DNA of 64,000 bases from Muscardinus avellanarius (GCA_963383645.1 OY726576.1:16031131-16095130); one strand, 5' to 3'; numbered from the stretch's first letter, positions 25,701-41,670 are shown. Numbers and translations are program-made. The notes: generated by a model from the letters alone, not told the origin.

Positions 25701-26110
25701 GCTTACAGTTGCTTTGAGCACTCCGCTTAAATTTCTCAACTGACTTTTAAGCTTTATGTCTCCCACTGGGCTTTGTTTTCTTTATATCATTCACTTTCTG
25801 CTCTATTCTTCTTGATCTTTTCTAAAAAGATGATAACAAAAGAGAAAAAAAAACACCCCACAAACATGTACAAGAGTTACCCTGGTAAGGCCAGGGCTTC
25901 CTGGAGGAGGAAGGCGACAGGAGACCCAGGGAAGCCCTCACGGGGTGAGGATGAGGTCTGGAAGGGAGGTCGAGCCAGGCAACGTGAACGCAGGCCGAGA
26001 GCTCCAGAGCGCAGCTCCCTGCACTCGGGCTCGGCGCCGCCTCCCTCCGGCCTCTCGGCTGCTCACACCCTGCATCCTGGAGCTCACTGGCCCAGTTTCC
26101 TGCCACTCAC

Positions 26111-26206
26111 CCGCACGGGAGGCTGGCGCGCATCTGCTCTCTTCTCTCCACGCCTCTTTCCCTTGCTCCAGCTGGGCGATCAGCTTTGGCTTAGAAAACG
26201 CAATTC
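26111..26206 (-). CDS. KRAB-B box exon, unit 2
   Basis: The exon has 96 nt, acceptor cctgtgtgcag, donor GTGAGT, and the same IAFSKPKLIAQLEQGKEAW box as unit 1. Phase 1 is kept at both ends. It lies between the KRAB-A exon at 26882-27008 and the finger-less terminal exon. Confidence 0.85.
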
Positions 26207-26477
26207 CTGCACACAGGAAAGGAAGACAAGATGACCTTACATCGTGGGTCAAGGGCCAGGGAAAAATTCAGAGTCAAACCAGGTGAGGAGCCTGAAAGGG
26301 TGCGGCAAGGACCTGAACGAGTGGGGCCGATCCACTCACGGAGGCGCTGATTCTGTTCCAAGCCAGGTGGATGAACACCGCTGTCAACCATCACAGAAAA
26401 TAAGTTACTAAGGAAGAGAGCCCAGCTCAGAGGAAAAGGCCCAGAAATGCAGAGTATCAGCCAGAGCGCATGTGCGT

Positions 26478-26480
<3 letters not shown>

Positions 26481-26519
<39 letters not shown>

Positions 26520-26790
26520 TCAATTCGACAAACCTTACCTTCATGGGAAAAACAAAATATTTTTGCTTTTGAGTGCAACCCAAAGACCAAGTTAAAAATA
26601 AACATTGCTAGCCAGGCATGGTGGCACACACTTGTGGTCCCAGTACTTAGAAGACTGCAAGAGGAGGATCTCATGTTTATGGCCAGCTCAGTAACTTAGT
26701 GAGGTCCTGCTTCAAAATAAAATAGCGCTAGGGGTGCAGCTTGGAGGTAGAATGCCTCTGGGTTTAATCTCCAATACCATGAAGAGAGCA
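26481..26790. repeat. (CA)n and plus SINE (unit 2)
   Basis: (CA)n at 26481-26517 is followed directly by intron sequence, without the SINE seen in units 1 and 3. A plus SINE follows at about 26605-26780. Confidence 0.7.
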
Positions 26791-26843
26791 AGGAAAGAGA
26801 AAGCAAGAGAGAGAGGGAGATTGTTGCCTCAAATATATCCTCA

Positions 26844-29140
<2,297 letters not shown>

Positions 29141-29144
29141 TGTG

Positions 29145-29490
29145 TGTGTGTTACTGGAGAGGGAACCCGCGGCATTCTACCTTCGTGCTAAATCCTCAGC
29201 CCTAGTTTTCATTCTTCATTTTGAAACAGGGTACAAGTGGGCTTTTTAACATACCTGAGCGTTTCTATCAATTTTTTTTTTTTTTTTGGTGGTACTGGGG
29301 GTGGAACCCAGGGCCTTTTCTACCTCCGGGCTATACTCCCAGACCTATTTTATACTTTATGTAGAAACAGGGTCTAAGTTGCTGGGAGCCTCACTCAGTA
29401 GCTGAGGCTGCCTTCAACCTGTGCGATCCTCCTGTCTCAGCCTCCCAAGCCGGGGAGTACAAGCGTGCACCGCCACGCCGGCTTCTATTT
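29145..29490 (-). repeat. Minus SINEs (unit 2)
   Basis: A partial ID-like element lies at about 29145-29240 and a full minus SINE at about 29268-29485. Confidence 0.7.
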
Positions 29491-29699
29491 GCTTTTTTAT
29501 GATTAGTCAGAATTGGGTTGGGGGCCCGCGGCTTGTGCAGTGTCAGCCCTTCACCTGAACCACCTGGGGGCCGCTGGGGCCTGGTTCCGTGGCCTTGCAC
29601 TCTCACCCTCTGCTCACCTCGCCAAGCTCACTGGGGACGCAGATGGCCACTTTAAAGCTTTCTGTTCCTGGCCCTCGGCCCTGCCTCCGATCAGGCCTG

Positions 29700-30380
29700 A
29701 CCACCACCAGCTCGGAAGCCAACGAACCACCGGACATCTGGCGCCAGGGACAGTCCTGTCGCCTGGGATCTCAGACCCCTACCACCCCACGCCCCAAGCC
29801 CCCGACCCTGCAGACCTACGGCATGAGCGACCCCGTCGCCATGTCGGATTTCACCCCAGGCCGAGTCTATCCGCCACGAGAACCCTAGGACAGAGGCCCG
29901 GGCACCCACTCACCTCCCACCGCTCGCAGCTCACTGCAAGTTACTTCTCCAGAGGCAGCGCTGCCACGGGCTCCGCCACCCACGGGCCGGCTCGTCCGCA
30001 CCGCGCTGCGGGCTCTCCTCCAAGCAGAAAAGGGCAGGGCGAGCGAGGGGCTCCGGCCTCACTCACCACCGCCGGGAGGAACGAGGGGTGGTCCAGCCCC
30101 TTAGCGCGGGCTCTCCACAAGCAGTTTGCTTGGACTACAACTCCCTGGATCCTCTGCGCGGCGGTCCTCACCTCCCAAGATGCTCCGCGGCTGCCATTGG
30201 CTCGCTGGGTGTGTCTCTGGGTGACGAGATAGGGCCAGCTGGAGATGGTGGCCTCTTTAACTTAAAATGACACTCGTTAGTCATCAAGAGCCTCTCTGAT
30301 GATGCTCCGCCTTGCTGAGTACCTGCTCTGTGCTTCTCATAGACACAAGTCCCAGCGAGCCCTGCGGAAGTTCACAGCTG
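29700..30380 (-). promoter_or_regulatory. CpG-rich promoter and exon 1 (unit 2)
   Basis: The block is equivalent to that of unit 1. The exon 1 donor (gtgggag|GTGAGT) is at 29914, with actacaactccc near 30134 and ccattggct near 30196. It stands upstream of the intact KRAB-A/KRAB-B pair of the finger-less gene, so that gene keeps a plausible promoter. Confidence 0.55.
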
Positions 30381-30499
30381 TTCTTTTACCTGGACTTGGG
30401 CAGGTCCCAGGGCCTTGTTCTCCCATCCAGCGCTATGCAGTTGGAAATCAGTGCCCATATTCCGGGGTCGCGGGCAGGTGGATCCCTGTCCAGCTTGTT

Positions 30500-31540
30500 T
30501 ACAATTGAGGAGGTGGCCCTGGGGACTGAACCCGTGGTTGCCGGAGGCTTGCCTGGAACTTCAAACCTTCAGTCTCAACTCCAAGTCCTGAGATTACAGG
30601 TGTGCACCATTGCCGTGCCTGTCCTTATATAGTTTTCCCCTTTTTTGCAGTACTGGAGATTGAACCCAAGGGCATTCTACCTATGAGCTACTATCTTTTA
30701 TTTTTTTTAATACTTTCTTTTTAAACAGGCCACACTAAGTAGCTGAGGCTGGCTGCTAACCTGTGATTACTCCTGTCTCAACCTCCCAAGGACTTGAATT
30801 TCAGGCCTGTGCCACATGCTCAGCTAACAGAATAAAAGAGACAAAATATAAGCAATTACAAGAGAATATAATTTCATTTTTAAAATATGAGACAGAATAC
30901 ACTGACAAAAGAATAGAATTGAAATAAGAATTTGATAGCCAGACTTGGTTGCCTATGCTTGTAATCCCAGCATTCAGGAGGCTGAGACTGGAGGATGGTG
31001 GTTAGCGGACAGCCTCAGCTACTTAGCGAGGCCCCTTGCAACTTAGTGAGACCCTGTTTCCAAATAAAGTATAAAATATGTCAGGGAGTATAGCCCAGAG
31101 GTACAAAAGCCCCTGGGTCCCACCCCAGTACCACAAAAATAAAATAAAAAGCCAAAAAATAGGGCAGAGGGGATAGCTTGGAGACAGAATGGCCCTGGGT
31201 TCCATCTCCAATAATACCAAAAAAATTGATAATCAAATTATTGTTAAAATATCTATATTACAATTGATTGATAATTTCACTGAAGACATGGGAATAGAGG
31301 TTATGGCCCAAATAACGTTAAATATTTAGCTTAGGAAATTTAGAATACCTTTTAAATTTAAAATTTAGAAACTAGATTTTAGAAATTTCACTTTAGAGCC
31401 GGACGTGTTGGCACACACTTGTAATCCTAGTACTTGGGAAGCTGAGACAGGAGGATCTGGGTTCACAGGCAGCCTCAGCTACTTAGTGAGGCCCTTGGGA
31501 GGTACAATGCCCTGGCTTTAATCCCTAGCACTGCAAGCGT

Positions 31541-31591
<51 letters not shown>

Positions 31592-31980
31592 ATCACGAGG
31601 CTCACAGTTCAGAGGCCAGCAAGACTCTGTTACAAAATAAAAAATCAAAAGGCCTTGGGAGTGATTTGGGGTGTAGAATGCCCCTGAGTTTAATCTCTAC
31701 TACAAAAAAATTAACTTTAGTATTGACCTTTATTAAACTTATATTTAAAATTAATATTAGAAATTTAGAATAGATGTTCTAGCCGGGCGTGGTGGCGCAC
31801 ACTTGTAATCCCAGCATTCAGGAGGCTGAGACTGGAGGATTGCGGTTCATGGACGGCCTCAGCTACTTAGGCCCTATGCAACTCAGTGAGACCCTTTTTC
31901 AAAATAAAGAATAAAAAATGGGCAGGGGGTGTAGCTCAGAGGTCAAATGCCCCTGGGTTCTATCCCCACACCTGAAAAAA
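30500..31980. repeat. SINE cluster, ending in a hybrid SINE (unit 2)
   Basis: Minus SINEs lie at about 30505-30620 and 30640-30825. Plus SINEs lie at 30936-31220, 31398-31530 with (CA)n 31543-31586, and 31782-31972. The left flank of the last matches 11000 and its right flank matches 21565. Confidence 0.7.
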
Positions 31981-34137
31981 AAAAAAAAGAAAATTAAGAA
32001 GTTTTTTCTCAAAAAACATACGTTTTTTCTCACTGAGCAATATTTTGACAATTCTCAAACCCAAATACATGAACACCAGCACTGGACAATTAAGTAAGTG
32101 GACAGCAGGAGGTAGGGGTCAGATTTCTCACTATGAAGCACATCATAGAATTAACTTTTTTTTTCTTTTTTGACAGTACTGGGGATGGAACCCAGGGGCA
32201 TTTGACCCCCAAGCTACACACCAGTACTATTTTTGTTTTGAAACAGGGTCTCACTGAGTTGCAGAGGGCTTCACCAAGTAGCTGAGGCTGACCATGAACT
32301 AAGATCCTCCTGTCTCAGCCTCCTGAATGCTGAGATTACTACCGGGCACCACCTTTATTTTTTTTGAAATGAGGTCTAAGTTGTTGAGGGCCTTACTAGG
32401 TTGATGAACCTGTCATCCTCTGGTCTGAGCCTCCCAGGTACTGAGATTACAGGTATGTGTCACCACGCCCAGTTCAGAATTCATTTGTGTACAGACAAAT
32501 TTGATCTTTTTTTAAATTATGATTTAAGACTGACTCCCGCTTACAAAAGTCAATTCTCTATGTTGTGTTACAGACGGCCCTACAATTCAGAACTCAAAGC
32601 AGAAATTCAAGTATCATCCTCATCCCAGTTCTACAGGTTGACTCGGCTCAGCTGAATGGTCCTCATTGGGCTCCCATGAGGCTGCAGTCGTCGGCTGGGA
32701 TCCCGTCCTGTGAAGCTCCGGCAGGACAGAGCATCCACGCGGCTCGCTCGCTGCCCGGCGACCACGAGGCCGCTCCATGGCTGGAGTTCTCAAGCTCAGC
32801 AACAGGGTTTGAAGAGTAGAGTTTAAGGCCTCTCATGAACCGAGCACAGGGGCCCCTTAATATCACTTCTGCTATGTGAGGGGAGGGGCCAAGGGTGGGA
32901 TTGGGACTGAAGCCAGAGGCAGTCTATCTCCCAGCCACACCCCAGGCTTTTTTATTTTGAAATGGGCCTTGCTAGGTCGCTGAGGTTTGCACTCAGTTGC
33001 TGAGGCTGGCCTCACACCTGCAATCCTCCTGGCTCAGCCTCCCTCAGGGGTAGGATTGTAGGTGTGCGCCAACACACCTTTGGTTCTACTTTTTGTTGTT
33101 GTGGCGGTGGTGGTGGTTTGTTTTGTGGTACTGGGGATTGAGCTCAGGGGCATTCTACTTCAGAGCTGCATGCCAAGGCGCTTTTATTTTTTGGTTTGAA
33201 ACACGGTCTTCCTAGGTTGCTGCAAGTCTCACTAAGTGCGTGCCAGGCTCTGCTCTACGCTTCATCAGGCAAGTTGACAAGGCTGTCCCAGATCCACAAG
33301 GAAGGAAACAAGACTTTCTCTCATTGTACCTTGTTATCTCCGTCAAGTCTCCGTGCAGAGATGTTTTAAGAACATTGAAATAAAAATGCACATCTAACTA
33401 CAGTGTTATTACAGAGATAGGATAACTACAATACAAGCTTTATTAAAAAGCGGATCATGCTGTAATTGCAGTATTTGGGAGTCTGAGACAGGACGACACA
33501 GATATTTGAGAGCTAAGAGTAAAGCAAGAAAGGGAACATCTCAGAACGCAAGAGAAGAGGCAGCTGAGGTGGGACTTGTTAGGAGGAAGCCGTTCTTCCT
33601 GGAGATTCCTCCTCACTTGAAATCTCTTGATATAGTTCCTAGAGTCTCTCTCCACACAGAAGCAGACTTTATGATCTATGAGTGACTCGATCCTTACGCC
33701 TTCCAAGGACTTCATCTTGCATAATAGTGTGTGGGGAGCCATTAAGGCTTTTACCTTATCTTGTCTCACCCTTACTCAAAAGTGCACTTCTGACTGTGCT
33801 TCCCAGAGTCACCAAGGTCTGGAGTCATGGAGTCTAAGTAAATAAGACCCCTCAGAATGACTGATGCTAACTGTTCTGTCTGCTAGTTAAGATTAGGTTT
33901 ATGTAGTACCAGGCTCCCGTGTGACTCGCAAAGTGATATATGTGCTTTGGATTTTCATGATTGCATTCCTGTGCAACCCAAAGCTGGAAATTGTATAAAT
34001 ACCAGGAGAGAAAGAAACCTGGTTGTCGGCCAGCAGAGATATCGGCCCAGGAGTTTGCTGGCGACCCTCCCATGCTTGTTCATCCTCACGCCTCTCTTCA
34101 GAACCTGTACTTTTGCCGGCTGGCTCCGGCAATAGTG
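31981..34137. repeat. Unit tail: SINEs, unidentified block and LTR-like block (unit 2)
   Basis: Minus SINEs lie at about 32168-32370, 32376-32475, 32925-33075 and 33125-33240. The unidentified GC-rich block is at 32480-32880. At 33860-34137 there is a block with tataaat at 33994-34000 and a C/T-rich 3' part, possibly an LTR. It is complete here but cut in unit 1 at about 23650. Confidence 0.45.
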
Positions 34138-34275
34138 CACCTAAGATTTCAAAATATGTGTTATCATTTCTTATTTCTTATAAACATGTCAAGGTTCCAG
34201 ATCTGTAATGAAGCAAAATTAAAATAAAGGCCACAAAACACAAAGACATTCTGAGACCACTGATGGAAGGTGCTT

Positions 34276-35491
<1,216 letters not shown>

Positions 35492-37908
35492 CTATGGTGT
35501 CTGGTGAGTGTGGACTTCTGGCTGAATGAAGCCTTTGCCACACTCACTGCACATGTATGGCTTCTTGCCCGAGTGTGTCCTATGGTGGATGATGAGGTAG
35601 GACTTCTTGCTGAAGCCTTTGCCACACTCGCTGCACACGTATGGCTTCTTGCCCGAGTGTGTCCTCTGGTGGATGATGAGGTAGGACTTCTCGCTGAAGC
35701 CTTTGCCACACTCGCTGCACACGTAAGGCTTCTCGCCCGAGTGTGTCCTCTTCTGGTGTCTGGTGAGTGTGGACTTCAGGCTGAATCCTTTGCCACACTC
35801 ACTGCACACGTATGGCTTCTTGCCCGAGTGTGTCCTCTGGTGGATGATGAGATAGGACTTCTGGCTGAAGCCTTTGCCACACTCACTGCACACGTATGGC
35901 TTCTCGCCCGAGTGTGTCCTCTGGTGGATGATGAGGTAGGACTTCTGGCTGAAGCCTTTTCCACACTCGCTGCACACATACGGCTTCTCGCCCGAGTGTG
36001 TCCTCTGGTGTCTGGTGAGTGTGGACTTCTGGCTGAAGCCTTTGCCACACTCACTGCACACATATGCCTTCTCGTCTGAGTGTATCCTCTGGTGATAGAA
36101 GAGGTAGGAATTCTGGCTGAAGCCTTTGCCACACTCACTGCACACATATGGCTTCTCGTCTGAGTGTGTCCTCTGGTGGATGATGAGGTGGGACTTTTGG
36201 TTGAAGCCTTTGCCACACTCGCTGCATACATACGGCTTCTCGCCTGAGTGTGTCCTCTGGTGGATGATGAGGTGGGACTTTTGGTTGAAGCCTTTGCCAC
36301 ACTCACTGCATACATATGGCTTCTCGCCTGAGTGTGTCCTCTGGTGGATGATGAGGTGGGACTTGTGTATACAGCCTCGCCCACACTCGTGGCACACATA
36401 TGGCTTCTCGTCTGAGTGTGTCCTCTGGTGGATGATGAGGTAGGACTTCTCGCTGAAGCCTTTGCCACACTCGCTGCACACGTACGGCTTCTCTCCTGAG
36501 TGCATCCTCTGGTGGATGGTGAGGGTAAACTTCATTCTGAAGCCTTTGCCACACTCGCTGCACACGTAGGGCTTCTCGCCTGAGTGTGTCCTCTGGTGGA
36601 TGGTGAGGTGGGACTTCTGGCTGAAGCCTTTGCCACACTCACTGCACATGTAGGGCTTCTCACCCGAATGTGTCCTCTGGTGGATGATGAGGTAGGACTT
36701 CAGGCTGAAGGCTTTGCCACAATCACTGCACAGGTACAGCTTCTCGCCCGAGTGTGTCCTCTGGTGTCTGGTGAGCTTGCACTTCTCGCTGAAGCCTTTG
36801 CCACACTCACCGCACACGTAGGGCTTCTCACCCGAGTGTGTCCTCTGGTGGATGATGAGATAGGACTTCTGGCTGAAGCCTTTGCCACACTCACTGCACA
36901 CGTATGGCTTCTCGCCCGAGTGTGTCCTCTGGTGGATGATGAGGTAGGACTTCTGGCTGAAGCCTTTTCCACACTCGCTGCACACATATGGCTTCTCGCC
37001 TGAGTGTGTCCTCTGGTGGATGATGAGGTGGGACTTACGGTTAAAGCCTCGCCCGCATTCATGGCACACGTAGGGCTTCTCGCCTGAGTGGGTAATCTGG
37101 TGTCTAACCAAGGTCGACTTCAGAGTAAAGCCTTTGCCGCAGTCTCGGCACACAAATGGCTTCTCGCCGAAGTGCGTTCTCTGGTGGATGGTGAGAATAA
37201 ACTTCAGCCTGAAGCCTCGCCCGCACTCTTGGCACACATACGGCTTCTCGCCTGAGTGCGTCCTCTGGTGGATGATGAGGGAGGCCTTCCGTGTAAAGCG
37301 TCGCCCACACTTGCCACACACAAAGGGCTTCTTCCACGAGTGCAGCTTCTGGTGCCTGGTCAGGCACGTCTTCAGACTGAAGCCCTTCTCACACACACCG
37401 CATACGTATGGCTTCTCCACCGAGTGTGTCCTCTGGTGACTGAGCAGGCCGGTCATCTTGCTGGAACGCAGTCTGCGCTGGCCACAGGCAACTGCTCCAA
37501 GACCTAGGCCTTCTGCCCTCCTCAGCACCTTGTCGGAGTCTTCAGGGATCCTCGTCTGAGCCGGGCTCTCCTCCATCCCCAGTGCTCTGATGTAATACTG
37601 GGAGCTACCTTGTGGCCTTTGGGGTGGCCTGGGAAATTCTCCAAAAGTACTTTTCTTGGGCCTACCAAACCGAGACTTGGAGCCTTCTCTGTCTTGATCT
37701 TCTGCTCTGTCGCTCCAGGATCTATCGTCCGAGGCTCGCTGCTCCTTCTGGTCCTCCGCGTGTGGGTCCCCAGGTGCAACAAGTCTTTTTGCACATAAGC
37801 ATCTGAAGATCCAGGGGCAGTGGCCACACAGCACGTTTTGCTCCAGAGATTTCTGGTTGGAGAAATCAGGAGGGCAGAGAGTAATGGAGTGCAGGGTTGG
37901 GTTTGGTC
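35492..37908 (-). CDS. C2H2 zinc-finger exon, 22 regular fingers (unit 3)
   Basis: The exon opens at acceptor 'tctctttctctggcag' and stays open for 805 codons. A leader of about 150 residues ([21 protein letters not shown]) leads to one degenerate finger, then 22 regular CX2CX12HX3H fingers joined by HSGEKPY linkers. Helix contact residues are very uniform (QKSYLII and close variants dominate). One finger has an extra residue (HQKRTH). A duplicated TGAA at 35523-35530 shifts the frame inside the next finger, giving the tail [10 protein letters not shown] and a stop. DNA-binding specificity cannot be derived by eye. Confidence 0.9.
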
Positions 37909-38507
37909 CTGCCAGAGAAAGAGAAGCCCAAGTCAGATGGAACTCATTTGATGGTGAGACTTGACCACATTCTTCAAAATCCTTAATAGCAAATGTTACT
38001 GACCAAGAGGTACTTTATTTATTTATTTATTTATTTAGTGGGTCTAGGGATGGAACACAGAGGCATTTGACCTCCAAGCTACACACCCTGCCCAATTTTT
38101 TATTCTTGTTATTTTGAAACAGGGTCTCACTGAGTTGCAGACGACCTCACTAAGTAGCTCAGGCTGTCCGCGAACTGCAATCCTCAGGTCTCAGCCTCCC
38201 AGATGCTGGGATTACAAGCGTGCGCCACCACGCCCGGCTCCAAGAGTTACTGTATATGACCAACTTCCCAGCCCAACAGTACAGCTCAACAGACAGGGGA
38301 CAGCACAGGCATCACAGGCACTCTTGGGTGTATAAATAGGGACAACATCGACAGTCTACATGATTCTCACTACGATAACCTTCCAACGCACAGCAACACA
38401 CACAGAAACCACGCCTGAAACTTGTGTTCTTTTTTCTCACTGAGAGCTAGCTAACCAGTGAACTGTGCTCGTCTGATCAAGAGATAGGTAGAGGGCACAG
38501 TCATCTG
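37909..38507. repeat. ZNF-exon flank, left arm of inverted repeat (unit 3)
   Basis: It holds (TTTA)n at 38014-38038 and a minus SINE at 38039-38238. The whole stretch is the reverse complement of 46940-47516 in front of the plus-strand ZNF exon. It ends at the solo LTR. Confidence 0.7.
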
Positions 38508-38850
38508 TGTGGGAAGCCAGGGTGTGGCACGTCAGCCCAAGATGGTGCCTGGGCTGACTGCCAAGGATGGTGGTCTTGGCTGGCGCATGCACTGTTGTCA
38601 GTATCACGCGCCTCATGCATGGACTGTGATGTAATGCCTCGTGGTTAGGCCAGTACGCCTATGAGGTACCTTCTAGGGAGCATGGGATGGACATGGGCGG
38701 AATGGGATTGGTGGATATTTGGGGAACAGGCTTGGAATGGTATATAAGGAAACTGCTGCGTGGAATAAAGAGGAAGTAGCTTCATCAGCAAGTCGGCGTT
38801 CGTGTGTTTCTTCCCTAGGCTCTGCTGGTCAGAGCCTTAGAGTCGCGACA
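38508..38850 (+). mobile_element. Solo LTR of the class II retrovirus (343 bp)
   Basis: It begins tgtgggaagcc and ends cgcgaca, matching the 3' LTR at 2781-3146. The flanks are cagtcatctg on the left and atctgcactggg on the right, so the target duplication is atctg. Units 2 and 4 show the unoccupied sequence cagtcatctgcactggg. The internal ~25-bp duplication of the unit 1 LTR is absent and its gcgcatgcgc motif reads gcgcatgcac. Confidence 0.9.
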
Positions 38851-39910
38851 ATCTGCACTGGGTAGAGGGCCCGTGCAGAGGGCTGTTCAAAAAGTGGTTA
38901 CGAGCTAAACACTGTGGCACACACCTGCAATCCCGGGTCTAGAGACTCTGTGTCAAAATAAAGGATGAAAAATAGGACTGGGGATGTAGCTCGGACGTAG
39001 AATGCCCCTGAGTTCCATCCCCAGTATTGCAAAAAGAAAAAGAATAAAAAACAGGCCTGGGAGTACGCTTGGAGGTAGAATGTCCCTATAATCAATATCC
39101 AGTACCACAGTAAAGAAATACATATATACATACATACATACATACATACATACATACATAACATCTTAGCCGGGCGTGGTGGCTCAGGCTTGTAATCCCC
39201 GCACTTGCGAGGGGGAGACAGGTGGATCGCACTGGTTCGGAGCCAGCCTCACTGGATTAAGAGACCCTGTCTGGGAGTGTAGCCCGGAGGTAGAAGGGCT
39301 TCCAGGAACCCCAGTACCACAAAAAAATAAAAAATAAAATAAATAAATATAAAAAAATAAATAAATAAAAAATAACACCTTAAATAAAAATTCATGGTCT
39401 AAGTTGGCATGGTGGTGCATGCTTGTAATTTTAGTGTTTGGGAGGCAGCGACAGGAGGACTGCGATTCATGGCCAGCCTCTGCTACTTGGTGAGGCCCTT
39501 CACAACTTAGTAAGATCCTGTTTCACTAAGAGTAGGGCAGGGGTGTTGCTCGGAGGTAGAATGAACCTAGGTTCAATCTTCACAAACACAAAAACTTAAA
39601 AATGCAAAGGACAATTAGACAAGAGTCACTGATACCTGAGAACTGCTGCGCTCTTAGGTTTTACATCAAGTAGTACTTGATGAAGAAGAATACGGAAAGT
39701 TAAGGATGTATATGATACTTGGAACAGGGGTCAGTCAACTTTTTCTTAATGAAACTAAATAGTTTAAGTTTTAAGGGCTGAAAGAAAAAATGAAGGACAT
39801 TATATTAATTTTTATATAACCTTTTTTTTTTTTTGCGGTCCTAGTGATGAAACTCAGGGACACTGTACCCCAGATCCACACCGCTACCTGTACTTTTTAA
39901 GTCTTTTCAT

Positions 39911-39949
<39 letters not shown>

Positions 39950-40200
39950 TAAACAGGGTCTCACTGAGTTGCGAAGGGCCTCGCTAAGTAGCTGGAGCTG
40001 TCAGTGAACCATGATCCTCTCATCTCAGCCTCCCCAAGACTGGGATTACAAGTGTGCGCCACCACGCCTGGCAGCTTACATAACCATGTAAAAGTGTACA
40101 AACCACTCTTAGCTTACAGTTGCTTTGAGCACTCCGTTTAAATTTCTCAACTGACTTTTAAGCTTTATGTCTCCCACTGAACTTTGTTTTCTTTACATCA
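38851..40200. repeat. SINE cluster in KRAB gene intron (unit 3)
   Basis: Plus SINEs and ID-like parts lie at about 38890-39115, with (CATA)n 39118-39162, then SINEs at 39170-39325 and 39405-39600. A minus SINE lies at 39826-40075 with an internal (TTTA)n. The order is the same as at 3147-4480. Confidence 0.7.
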
Positions 40201-40514
40201 TTCAGTGTCTGCTCTATTCTTCTTGATCTTTTCTAAAAAGATGTTAACAAAAGAGAAAAAACCCACAAACATGTACAAGAGTTACCCCGGGAAGGCCAGG
40301 GCTTCCTGGAGGAGGAAGGCGACAGGAGACCCAGGGAAGCGCTCATAGGGTGAGGATGAGGTCGGGAGGGGAGGCCGAGCCAGGCAACGTGAACGCAGGC
40401 CGAGAGCTCCAGAGGCAGCTCCCTGCACTCGGGCTCGGCGCCGCCTCCCTCCGGCCTCTCGGCTGCTCACACCCTGCATCCTGGAGCTCACTGGCCCAGT
40501 TTCCTGCCACTCAC

Positions 40515-40610
40515 CCGCACGGGAGGCTGGCGCGCATCTGCTCTCTTCTCTCCACGCCTCTTTCCCTTGCTCCAGCTGGGCGATCAGCTTTGGCTTAGAA
40601 AACGGAATTC
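40515..40610 (-). CDS. KRAB-B box exon, unit 3
   Basis: The exon has 96 nt with intact acceptor (cctgtgtgcag) and donor (GTGAGT). It differs from units 1 and 2 by an Ala to Pro change (IPFSKPKL instead of IAFSKPKL) near its start. Phase is kept. Confidence 0.85.
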
Positions 40611-40884
40611 CTGCACACAGGAAAGGAAGACAAGATGACTTTACATCGTGGGTCATGGGGCCAGGGAAGAATTCAGAGGCAAGCCAGGTGAGGAGCTTGA
40701 AAGGTTGCAGCAAGGACCTGAACGAGTGGGGCCGATCCGCTCACGGAGGCGCTGATTCTGTTCCAAGCCAGGTGGATGAACACCGCTGTCACCCATCACG
40801 GAAAATAAGTTACTAAGGAAGAGAGCCCAGCTCAGAGGAAAAGGCCCAGAAATGCAGAGCATCAGCCAGAGCGCATGTGCGTGT

Positions 40885-40924
<40 letters not shown>

Positions 40925-41670
40925 TTTCTTTTTTTTTTTTTTGGTAGTATTTGGGTTCTTGGAAACCCTTCTACCTCCAAGCTACACTCCCAGGCCTATT
41001 TTTTATATTTTTATTTGGAAATTGGGTCTCCAAAGCCAGGGCGACTGGCTTCGAACCTGCGCGATCGTCCTGTCTCCGCCTCCCAAGCGCGGGGATAACA
41101 AGCGTGCGCCACCACCCAGCACCACATACACACTTTCAACTCGACAAATCTGACCTTCTTTGTGACACAGAAAACTAAATGTTTTTCCTTTTGAGTGCAA
41201 CCCGAAAGCTAATTTAAAAAGAAAGATTTGTAGCCATAAGTGCTGGTGCACACTCGTAATCCCAGTACGTGGGAGACGGAGACAGGAGAATCGCATGTTT
41301 ACAGCCAGCCACAGTAACATAGTGAGGCCTTTCAAAACTTAGTTCACAATAAAAAATAAAAATTACACAATAAAGAATAAAAAAATAGGGTGAGGGTGTA
41401 GGTCAGTGGTAGAATGACCCTGGGTTCAATCTCCAACACCCCCCTCCCAAAAAAAAAAGTTGGTTTGTGGTGGCACACATTTGCAATCTCAGCCTTTGGG
41501 AGAGAGAGAGACTGGAGGTTCGTGGTTTGAGGACAGCCTCAGCTACTTAGGTCCTTTGCAACTCAGGGAGACCTTGTTTAAAAATAAAGAATAAAAAATA
41601 GAACTGGGGGGAGTAGCTCAGAGGTAGAATGTGCCTGGGTTCCATCTTCAGTACCAAAAAAAAAAAAAAC
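40885..41670. repeat. (CA)n with adjacent SINEs (unit 3)
   Basis: (CA)n at 40885-40918 is followed by a minus younger-type SINE (about 40925-41120) shared with unit 1, then plus SINEs at about 41230-41445 and 41460-41665. Confidence 0.7.

Noticed and set aside
35776..36468. Minus-strand Ser/Ala/Arg-rich repeated frames ([16 protein letters not shown])
   Set aside because: Another frame of the same zinc-finger DNA; no independent gene.
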